From Anadara kagoshimensis (Eukaryota > Mollusca > Bivalvia > Arcoida > Arcidae), in contig CM037865.1 in assembly GCA_021292105.1 (NCBI GenBank), forward strand, positions 24,965,928 through 25,029,927: DNA of 64,000 nucleotides, given 5' to 3'. The position numbers were made by a program, and so were the translations under genes. Shown here one piece after another: positions 13,001-25,000 of this stretch (position 1 is the first letter of the stretch; the number at the start of each line of letters is the position of its first letter). The notes under the pieces are model-generated. The model saw only the letters and a program-made list of their open reading frames with translations. It had not been told where the DNA came from and did no database searches.

Positions 13001-16000
13001 CAAACAATCTGTAATGTTACCTTTTTTATCACACCATCAAAGATATCATGTTTAAAACAACTTTTGGATCCATGTTACAGATTTGAATAAGACTGCTAAC
13101 CCCTACCATGGAGTAACCAGATTTTATTGTTCATATGTCTTTTAATGAACCAAAAAGGGACTAAAAGTGAATTTAGAACTTTGAAATAATTTTGTCTTTT
13201 ATTTCTTTTCAGTCCAAGACCCCCAAACCAAAAGAAAAACGAATTAAAGAATCTCCAGTTAAAGTTACCACTAAGGACACCTCTGGAGCGGAGGTTGCTT
13301 CCGAGGAAAAGGAAGCTCCCTCGTCTGTGAAGGAGGTCTCTGAGATTAAAGAACCCTCCCCTGAGCCAACTACTGTTGATGAGACGGTATCAACAGTTCA
13401 AGTTTCAGAGGAGAAGGTATCTACTGTCATCACATCAGAAACCATAGTTACCGAAGAAAAAGTAGAGGAATCTCCCAGGGAAGATATCAAATCTGAGAGT
13501 GATGAAGAACCACAGGAACCACCACCGGAGACTGCTACACCCGTAAAACAGGATCAAAAAGTAGCAGATCTGAAAAAAGCAGATCAAAAACCCAGCACTC
13601 CAGCTACACCACAAACAGAGAAAGAGAAAGAAATGATGGAGTACAAAGCTAAACTAGCAGAAAAGAGAAGACAAGCCAGAGAAAAAGCAGAAAGAGAAGC
13701 TGAATTAGAAAGACAGCGGCAAGAAGAACTTGAGTAAGTCTTGTTCTTCATTTGATTTCTGTGGATTAAAATTCAGAAAGTTTTAATACACTGATTACCT
13801 GTACATATGCTATATACTGTAAAGACATGTGTCCAATTCAAGAGTTGTGGGTTCAAACTCCTGTCTTGTTATGTGGTATGTCCAGGCTTAAGCATTCATT
13901 TCACATTGCTCTAAGGGTTTTTTTGGCAGTGTGGTCTAAGGCATGCTGATGGATTACAATGCCTCTATCTGCCTTAGTTTGTATTCTCTTGGGGGATATG
14001 CTAGTGTGAGAAAGTTTATAAGTTTGCTTGTCGAAGTTCGAGGGTTTTCTCCAGACACTTTGATTTCCTTCACCATCCCATATCTGACCATCTAATATAA
14101 GTGAAAGAATCTTGACTGGGGTGTAAAACACTATTACTCCACTCCACCATCCCAGAATTGACTGCCTTTATTAATACATGTATAAGTGAAAGAATCTTGA
14201 CTGGAGTGGAAACACTGTTACTCAACTCCACTTGCATTGCTCCAGTCTGCCAGCTACCAGGTGAAGGGCTATATGCAAAATTGCTGGGGATTTATCTTGT
14301 GCAATGGGCTGTTGTCCTATTCAAGAGGGAGTATTGTAATCTTAGTTGCTTCATGACACTAAAAGAGGGATAAATACTAGTCTGACAAATATGGGAAGGA
14401 TTTTAGTCAGCATTAATCTGTCCCAAATCAAGAGAGTTGCCAAATCATATTTACTGTATTTGTATAGCCAGGAAGTTTAGTAACATATATAAATATTATA
14501 CACTATGAGTTTCAACATGTTCAACTTTTAAGATATTTATTAAATTTTGAAGAAAGGCTATACTAACTGTCCATCTTATAGCTGTTGTTTATGAACAGCC
14601 ATTGAATAAGAGTTGCATATATATATTTTCTTATTCTAGACGACAAGAAGAGGAAAGGATCAGACAAGAAGAAGAGGAACAAAGAAGAATGGAAGAAGAA
14701 GCACATAGATTAGCAGAGGTAGCAAGAAAACAAGAGGAAGAAAGATTGAGAAAAGCAATAGAGGCTGAAGAACAAAGAAAGAAGGAAGAGGCAGAACGCT
14801 TGGAGAAGGAACGCTTAGCTGTAAGTACTTCCCATTATAGACAATAGTTTGTGATCAGTTCATTTTAACATCCAAGTCATGTGGTTGGTTGATTGATCCA
14901 GTTGTGTTTAACATCCAAGTAATTTAATTGGTTAAATGATTGAGTTTGGTTTATAAACAAAATAATGTCATTGGTTGATTGATTCAGTTGGGTTAAGCAT
15001 CCAAGTTAAGACTATTTCAATTGTTTTCTGAAATCAACAAGTCAAAACTTGTAAATGGCGCTTGATATAAGATATCAACGATAGTTTGAGAAACTTAAAT
15101 TATAGAATACTGTTAATTTGCCAAAATCTTTGCAGGATATTTTGCATGGTTTGTGATGATTATGTTTCTAGAAACAAAAACTAAGATATACAAATCTTTA
15201 CAATGAGTTTCAGGATTCAAGGCATATTTGAGACAGGTCCATTGGTAGCAAATGATTATTGATTTTCCAGGATATTTGAGAAAAAGATGATGATTCAAGT
15301 TATTTATCCAAGTTCTATTGTAATTTTATTTGAAGAACTCACAATCTGATAAAAGCTTGTTAAATATAATTTGTGACTTGAATTTTGTGTTATATTAATC
15401 AGAAAGAAGAAGCTGATAGAAAAGCCAAGGAAGAAGCAGAGAAGGCTGAAATAGAAAGACAAGAAAAACTTAAAAAGGAAGAAGAAGAGAGACAAGAGAG
15501 GAAAAAGGTAAAGAAATGTGCAATATAATTGAAATGATTAGTCCAAACTTTATGATTTCATCAGAATTATATGATCTCTAGGTTTTCTAAGCGATTTGTG
15601 AAATTTTGTTTGTATTACTGACATCTTTTGTTTTACAATGGGCTCTTGGTGCCCAAGTGGTCTGAAGCATGCACTTACAGATCACACTGCCTCTCAACCT
15701 CTCGGGGGAACTCTAATTGTCAGTAATAGATCAGTGGTTTTCTCTTGGCATTCAGGTTTCTTCCAACATTTCTGAACTAACCATCTTGATATAAGTTAAA
15801 AGAACCTTGGGCTTACAACTCCATTACACCATGTCATTACTTCACCTCACTCCACTCCATGTTCAGCTTTCAAATTTCTTGAATTATTGTATCCTTGAGT
15901 AAAGGATTGCAAGGTATTTCAGTAGTAGATGAAAGTAATTTACAGTGTATATGTTGAGGTTAATGCATGTCAGTACTGCTAGTTTTGATTTTATTAATAT

Positions 16001-19000
16001 TTCTTTATTTCAGAGGTTAGAAATGATCATGAAGAGAGTAAAATCTGATACTCCTGCTAGTAGTCCAGCATTAGCAGAAACTAAAGTAAGTTATTATACC
16101 TTACTATTACAGTAAAACCTTCAATATAGACTACCACTATACCAACCACCTGTCCATTAAAGACCAATGCTTTTTATTTATTTATTTTGTTTCCAGTTGT
16201 CCTAAACATAAATGGAACATAAGCACATAAATAGAAAGCATGCATCTTAGATTTATCACAAATTTACTTCACATCATTCTCATCGCATTTATAAGAGTTT
16301 TACTGTGTTTCATTAGCCTGTAAAGCATAGATAATGTTGAGAGAAAAAAATAAGTCCATGATACCAAACAATGGACAGAGAGCATTTATTTTATGTTCTG
16401 TACATAACACACTGCAGTAGCTCAGTTGGAAGATTGCTCATTCTGAATGTAATAAGGAGTATGAAGTATGTTATTAAAAATGTGTAGTTTCTATCCCCCA
16501 GCATTGGCAAATTAAGAATATGAGACATCAAATATATCCAGGATTATATTGGATACAGAGACATCATACTTATACTAATGTCTTCTCTATTATTTTTTTA
16601 CTATTACTTCTTTAATTCTTCACTTTTATATCTAAATGTGTAACAAAGTATAATGGTAACTAACATGCCTTTGTTTTTATTTTGACAGCCAACAGATTCA
16701 CCTAACAAATCATTGACAAGCTCCCCAAGTAAAAGCAGCTATGCATCCACTGAAAGTTTATCTGATGATAAAAGTCAAGAAAATGGAGTTACGTTCAGTT
16801 TGGATGACAAAAAGGAAACTTTGGACAACAAGTTATTAGAAACGCCCAAATTTAAATCTCCACTTCTACAGAAACTTGTAGAAAGCAAACAGTCTCAAAA
16901 CGGTGGCAGTGAAACACCAAAATTTAAGTCGCCTCTTTTACAAAATTTATTGGGTAAAAAAGCTGGTTCCAGATTAGGTTTGGATCGATCCGACGGAGAG
17001 AAATCAGACAGTGAAGCTACATCTGATAGTGAAAGGTACGGTGATACAGCAGATTCATCAGAGGAGTTGGAAGACAGAGGTATAGAGGAGTGTACAAGTG
17101 ACACTAATGAAACGGTGGATAATTCTGATTCCACACTTAGGATGGACAGTTCTGTGGATATGAGTGAAAGTTTGATGGAGAAAAGTGACACTGGTAGTGA
17201 TATGTTTTCTGAACAAAAAGACTCATCTGTGATAAAATCATCTGATAGTAGTGATATATTAGTTTCAATAAATGGACCCTCACAAAATGGTGATATGGGG
17301 GGACATTATCAAAAAGAACTTGTAGATTCTAGGTAAGTAAAAAGTTGTATATTAACATATTAATTACAGTAAAACCTTGATTCATTGCCACCATTGTTCA
17401 GTCAGGTTTTGGCATTATAAAGGGGTTTGGCAATAAATCAAAAGAAGCTTATAATGGAAATCTGAAAAAAAAAATGGATTTTTGGACTTCAAAAAAGTGT
17501 GGCTGTGATCAAGGTGGCATTATAACAAGGTTTTACTGTGTATTTAAACATATTCACAAACTCTTAATTATTGTATTAAAAGTCTAGATATTCACTTAGA
17601 ATAATTCAAACATTGATAATGCCTATTGAATACTTATGACTTTTAGGATCCCATGTGCTTTTATATTTTGAAAGCAGTTCTTGAAGCTACACACATAAAT
17701 TTAAATTGACAATTTTTGTTTTCCCGATTCTTGGACAATATAACCAGATGGCTGGATTGACAGGGTTAGACATTGATGGTACAATTCCTAAACAAAGAAA
17801 TCTGCATTGCCATTGGGATAGTCCAGTTGCAAACAGTTTGACAACATGTAAAAATTACCCATTAAACATGCACAAGTTACCCATCCTATGGTGCGGTTCA
17901 AAACTTTTTATATCCAACTTTGGATAAGTCAAACTATTACCATTTTCCAGCAGAGTTTGAGATGAGTTTCAGCTGTATATATAATTTCATTTACATGAAT
18001 TTGCTGTGAACACATTGTAGACATTACCATCACAAAATAACGTACAACTGAAACAGAAAATCGGGTATGTTATAAGGGAGGTAATCCCAACAGAAAATAT
18101 TTGGACTGGCAGTGCAGTGAATAAGCTGCTGCAGATTAAGTGCAAAATTTTATCCCCACCAAATTAAACAACTATACAGTTTGTGAAATACCATAGGCTT
18201 TCAAGGTCACTAAAACTTTAAATCAATGGTGTTTCAAATGTAGTATGTATGAGATAATGTCAAAATATCAGGAGGAAACCACAGACCATGATCAGCATGA
18301 AAGCAATAACCCAGTGTGTTTGAAGCTTCAATAGAATATAATGACACTTAATTAACACAGCTTCACAAGGTCTGAAACCATGGTAAATAAGAACCATGTT
18401 GTGCTATTTCATGTGAAAATAATCAAGACGGGCAACCAACTTTCATGGTCGAATAAAATTATAACCAAAACAGAAAAATGTTGACTTCTTCCTGCTCAAC
18501 GAAGTGGTATTATGATTTAAAAAGAGGTGATTTCAAGGAGGATGTCAAAAGATGACAGGGTACCAGTATGTTAGCACTCTTAAACTGATCAGGTATGTGT
18601 TGAGATTTGCAGATCTGTAACACTGGAATGCATTGTACCACCACTTACGGCACACTGTACTTAGGTCAGTTGGCTAATAATGACATCAAAGACTCTAGAT
18701 ATATCTATTAATCTATAGTAACTGTAGTGTTTCCATCAGAGACTACTGAGTTGGTTTAAATTGACATATATAGTGAAAGTCCACTAGTTGTAGTAGATAT
18801 TGAATTTGTTTCTGAAAATGCCACTGGATCCTTGAAGACAGTTGTAATGTTCTACAAACTTAAGCATGTACATGTTTTGAAATGTAGTGTAAAATATATA
18901 TTTTGATCATTGCTAGTGGTTGTTTTTGGATACAAACTTTTGGTGTTTTACTTTTCACAGTTTGTCTGTTTTCTCTTGTTTAAATTACTTAGATGTTAAA

Positions 19001-22000
19001 AAGGAAGCAGGTTTTTGTAGCATCTCGATACTGGTTAATGCATCATGTGTGAAGTGAGTAACTGTAATAAGCTTTATGTTGATATTCAATGGATGGACAT
19101 AAGTTGATACAAGGTAGCTTTCATACAAATGCAACAATACTTTGTTGTAACAATTGCTTTTAATTAAAGTTTTCTCAATATAGTATATTTTCACAAGTTT
19201 GATACCTTGTAGTGTGACTTAGAATTAAGATAATGTACATCCTGTCTTTAAATGCTGGAAGTGGCAAAACATTGGGAGTTTGATACTCTTTTTGGTCTCA
19301 GTATGTGGTTGACTTGTGTCTTGTTTTAGTAATTATTTGCTTGAAGTGTCCTGTTATTGCTTTCATTATTCTAAAATACATGTATTGTAAAACTTGCTGT
19401 ATTGTCTACCTCTATTTAGAGACCATCAGTGTTTTGAGGTCCCTTCATCATACATGCTATATTTTTATGGGAGCAAACTGTGAGATTGGTGGCAATTTTA
19501 AGGGAGTTTTGAAAAAAATAAGGGAGGTTTTACGTAAACCTGTAATGCCGACAATTTTTGCGTATTCTTAGGTTTTTTTGACAACTATAAATGCTATTGT
19601 ATTTTGTCACAGCATAATGTCTTTTTCAGACTTTGATCTTTCATCTGAATTTTCATGAAAAATAATTTAGTGTTCCTTACATTATATGTAATATTTAAAA
19701 GATTTGCATTTTGTCAAAACATTAAATGATAAAACACCAGAGTAGATTTTTATTACAAATAAGTTTCCTTTCTTCTTTCATTTTATCAATGAAAAAATTT
19801 ATTCATTAGATACCCACAGTACATATTCAAGACTTTTTATTATTAAGCTACAAGTAATACTAAATAGAAAATCCATGGGAAATAAGATCTTATATAGTTT
19901 AGTACTTTTTTTTTATTCAACTGTTCAATGAAAGAATGTGTTTATTTTTTTGTCTGGAAAAAATAAATAAGTTACATAACAAAAACCTGCTTTCAGATGT
20001 TTCCTTTCTAATAATCATTTTATCAATGAAAAGGTTTATTCATCCAAACAATCACCATGCAAACAGTGTCAAACGACTGATTCTGCCATGTGCTTTTGTT
20101 TACTTTCTGTAGAAACATGATTATTCCCCTTGATATACTTTATACATGTTATTCAAAGCAGATTGGTTAACGACTATTTTATCGGGTTAAGAGTTAAAAC
20201 ATGGATGCTACAGCATGACTTTTAGTGGTCACTTCAGACAGCTTAAATAGTCTTTTTCATGAAATTTGGGTATGTTTAGAAGAAAAATAAAGAGATCATG
20301 ATTTTAATTGCGTTATACAGCCTTCATTTAAATAAGGAATACATAAAAAGGTAATTATTTCCAATTATTTCCTGTCTTATGCTATTCACATCGTTTTCCA
20401 TCCAAAAAATTCCCTGTTCAGAAAAGATAGTTTCTTTCTGCCTCTGGTGCCGGATATCTGAATGGAATTTTCACAAAAAGGAACAATTTGTGTAATTGCT
20501 TATTTATCTATCACATGATAAATCCATACACGTGTATCTTAAATTACATGACCAAATACACCATGAAGGTGACAACGCGTGTCCACTTGCCGATTAGGGG
20601 ATTATCTACGGTACATTGCACACGACTTTGGACACATCAAACCATGTTTATTCAGTAATCATCCCAACTGATTGGCGTAGCTTGTTTGAAAAAAATTAAA
20701 GGGAGACATAGCAATTTCCCGTGAGAAATCGATCTAACGCCGGGAGTTTCAAAAATAAACAAAAATCCGTGAGGTTTTGTCTCACGGCGTGAGATATGGC
20801 ATGTATGCTTCATGTCATATTTTAATCAAAAAGAACTATACAAAAGACCAATAGTCCATTAAGACCAATGTTTGTCTATCCTTTTACTACATATTTCAAC
20901 CCCAAAAAAACTTTATATAAAGACCATCTGACCATTAAGATCAGTGTTTCAAGGCCCCTTTGCTTCATATTTCCACAAAAAGTCTCTCTACAAAGACATC
21001 CATCTTAAAAGTCCATATTTTAGGTCCCGTGGGTGGTCTTTAAACCGGTATACAGGTTTTACTATACCATTTTCTGACACTACACATTTCTGTGTTCTAT
21101 TACAGACCATTGTCTACTGTTGCTTCTTGTAGACTATATTTGAATTTCCCCAAAAATTGGTTGGCATAATTGTGTATACAGTAAAACCTACAGTAAGACT
21201 TCCTATGTACCCCCACACATAAAATTCTGTATTCAAAATGGCTTGATTCTGTCATTTTTAGGCTTTCTCTGTCAAAATAAAATTTTTATTAGAAGATAAT
21301 AATGGAAGTTTCACCAAATTGAACCTCTATATAAAGACCACCTGTATAAAGGTCCACAATTCTTGGGTTCTTTGGGTGGTCTTTATATACAGGTGTACTG
21401 TAATTTGACATTTATAACAGAAGTGTTACAAAAGTAATATTAAATCATCTTATTTGTTTGGAAATAAATATAAAATGAACATGAAACTATAGAAGGCATA
21501 CAGTACAAGCTGTCATATCTATATAGGTCGACCATAAAAATTGTCACATGACTGTCACCATGAATATTTAGTCATGCAAGCATTCTATTGCTATTTTGAC
21601 AGGTAGATGATTTAGGTCAGGGATTTATTTAAATAAAAAAACCCTTGGGGATACTATCATAACTTCTAGTCACACATATCAGCTAGTCAGTTTTAAATCC
21701 ATATACTATAGATTTTAACATTTTCACTGATGCAGAAAGGAATATTAAGTGTTGAAATTTTCAATCAATATTTAGTTCTCTTGTCACATGAATAAAAACT
21801 TGTTTAAAATTCCCCTTGAAATGCCCCCTTGAGATTAGAATAAGGAAAGGAAGTGTTATAAAAATGGATATGGGATATGCAGGTATAGTATAATCCCAAT
21901 TGATTTTTGTTCTGTGATCAGTGTATATATAGAAAGTATTGATGAGCCGTCTTGTTTTAAAGGCAGTACATGGACTTGTAGCTGTGTATTGGGGCTGTGT

Positions 22001-25000
22001 ATTCATGTTACAGCTGGTTATTTATAAGTTATACTGTGTCAGGTGGGACAGGTAGACAAACGGCCATATTTGTTTTGTAGTACTCTTGACAACACACACA
22101 CACACTACACAGACACCTGTGGTATGATAGAACATTTGAAGGTGTTGTTTCATGGTACTCATTGAGACATTTACAACATTCTATGTAATGGGGAGGTGGT
22201 GAAATTACTTAGAATGACAGGTTATTTTTTTCTTATTATCTATAACTTGTGTGTGACCTCTAGCAGGTATATTGGATAGGTATAGAAAAATGTGTGTATA
22301 CATGTGCTTCAAACCATGGGTTGGTTGTGATTCAAGTTTGCTTTTGGTTTACATTTAAAAACAACTTTATTGAATGTCAATGTTATGTATCAACCCCCTC
22401 TTCTATTGTACAATGTGTAACAGAAATCGTGAGGTGTTATCGAAATTGTGATGGTGTGGAATGGAGTAATAGCCTTTTATGCCCCGGTCAAGATTCTATC
22501 ATTTATATTGATGTGGTCAGCTCTTGGATGGTGGAGGAAACTTGAGTGCCTGGAGAAAAATCGTCAACCTTTTGGCACATTGAGGTGGCATGGCATACAG
22601 ATTACATTTACAGTCCAACCTGCGTTAAAGGCCACCTCTATATAAGGACCACCTGCTTATAAAGGCCAGTAGAATTACACCCTGATAGTTCCTTATTCAT
22701 ATTATTTGAACCTGTATATAAAGGCCAACTGCCCACTTTTACTGGTCCCTATTGACCAGACATCAAACTCCTGTCATGACACTTCAAAGAATCCTTAATG
22801 CTTATTCATTGTTAGATTGTTTAAGGCAGGAGGGGCAGTGGCCTAGCAGTCTAAAGCCACATTTTGATGGATCACAGTGCCTCTCACCACCTAGGTTTAA
22901 ATCGCACTCTGGACAGATTCTAGTGTGACAAGTTTTCTTGGTTTTCTCTAGGCACTCCAGTTTTCTCCACCATCCCTGAGCTGACTTCTAAATTTAAGTG
23001 AATGAATCTTGATTGGGGCATAAATTTCTATTACTCCACTCCACTCCACTCCACTCATTGTTAAAAGCATATTGCAGAGGAAATATGTCAAAATTCGAAT
23101 GATTTAGATAAAAAAAATGTTCAGGTTATTTCTCAATGACCTGAACACAAATTGGCCAGACCCATTTATGTGCCATATGGTGTAGGTAAATTGTTTGCGA
23201 CTTCATCAAGGACAGTGTAGTCATACTGATGTTGCTATGACAAGTGGACCGGTGCACATGTCATTTACACATGTGCTTATTTTTGAAATATTGATTTAAG
23301 ATATCAAAATGATATAAATTGTTTCATTTCTTATCAGAAATTTAAATAGCTGGTATTTTTGTTGTCAGGATATTTTGTTAGTTTGATAACTGGGTTAAAA
23401 TAAATACATGTACTTCAGTTTCAGAAACTTTGATTACTGTACTTCTCTGCCCTTTTATATATGGATGATATTCTAGGTTTCCACAATTTTAAAGTTATTA
23501 GTTGACAAATTTACTCAATTAATAACTTTTTGAAATTATTTCTCAGAAATTAAAATCAGTGGCTGTTTTGAATATCAGGAATGGAAAACCTAACATATTG
23601 TTGTACATAGTACAAATTTAATAATTGTGTGTTAATTTCTGATAATAATTTTAACTATACTGTTATTTTGTATATTTTCAGTATTAGCATGAGAACTGTG
23701 GATTCACTAGGTACATCAGTGACAACAGATTCTTCGTTGTATGGTAGCCTTATAGATTCACAGACTGCTAGTTCATATTCCGCCGGCGGCGAGGAGCAGG
23801 TATCCTCGACGACGTCAACTGCTCATACTGCTAGTGGAGATTTTGAAGTATATAGATTTAAATGTGAACAATAGAAATACAATTATAAATAATAGTGAAG
23901 ACTTGTTAAATTTTAATAGTATTGATATAAACTTGATAATATAACAACTGGTGAAGATAGCCACCCTAAGCCGCCTATCATTGCCTTTGAAGATAATGCA
24001 ACCAGGAGACAAGAAGTCACAGGTAATAAAAATCTACCCATTTGTGTCTCAAGGGGATATCAGTGACCATGTGCTGTAAAAACAAACCTGCAATCTTTTC
24101 ACTGCTAGGTTTGAATTTCTCTAAAGCATTTCTTTAATGTTTGTCAGTTCACTTGTAGAAGGTTCAGTGATTTTCTCAGTACTCTGGTTTCCTCCACAGT
24201 TTCTGGATTGATCACCATTCCAGAATAAACTGCCTCATTTAATGAATGTGATGTACTATTGATTGGTAAATACTGCAGTCTTTTCATTGTTAGGTTTGAA
24301 ATTCCTGTAAAGCACATCTTTAATGTTTGTCAGTTCACTTATAGAAGGTTCAGTGATTTTCTCGGTACTCTGGTTTCCTCCACAATTTCAGAATTAATCA
24401 CCATTCCAGAACAGACTGCCTCAATATAAATGAAATACAATGTACTATTGATTGGGATATAAAATAATTACTCCACTCCACTCTTGTAATGGTAAATATA
24501 AAATGATGAATAACCTACCGGTACATATCATTATGATGTCTAAATTTTGACTGCTTTGATATAGCTGAAATACTCTTGACTGGAGTATAAAACACATTTA
24601 CCATACTTCACTTTTGTAATGGTAGGGAATAATAAGTAACCTACATTGTGTTCACATATCATTATCACATTTACTTGTTATTTTCTTATGATGTCTAAAT
24701 ATTGGTATATCACTTAAAGCTTTGACAAGATCAATGTTCTTGTTTGTGTTTGTATTTAACAGCCTTTGTGTGAAGTAGATTAACTTTTCTCTCTTGACTT
24801 TGTGATCTTTTTATTATCTGTAATTTTTTTCCAGACTTCTTGTCATGACTTGAGTTGAGTAATAGATGGTGTTCTATGCCCCAGTTAAGATTCTTTGACT
24901 TAATATAAGAATTTCAGTTCTGGAATGATGGACAAAACCGAAATGCCCAGATAAAACCACTGACCTTTGCCTTTGGCAAGCAAATTTAAGTAACTTTGTT

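Larger units (their letters stand above)
17333..23681 (+). other. Long MAP7 intron (6.3 kb)
   Basis: The intron holds an inverted-repeat element (17366-17539), further ACAGT-ended elements (20850-21402 and 22609-22760), SINE copies (22455-22580 and 22830-23060), a family-D repeat in reverse (23470-23592) and a CCGTGAG/CTCACGG hairpin near 20767-20786. I recognised no conserved exon or RNA gene within it. Confidence 0.5.

Noticed and set aside
16895-17191. Minus-strand 98-residue frame opposite the MAP7 acidic exon
   Set aside because: It is the antisense shadow of a Ser/Asp-rich coding exon.
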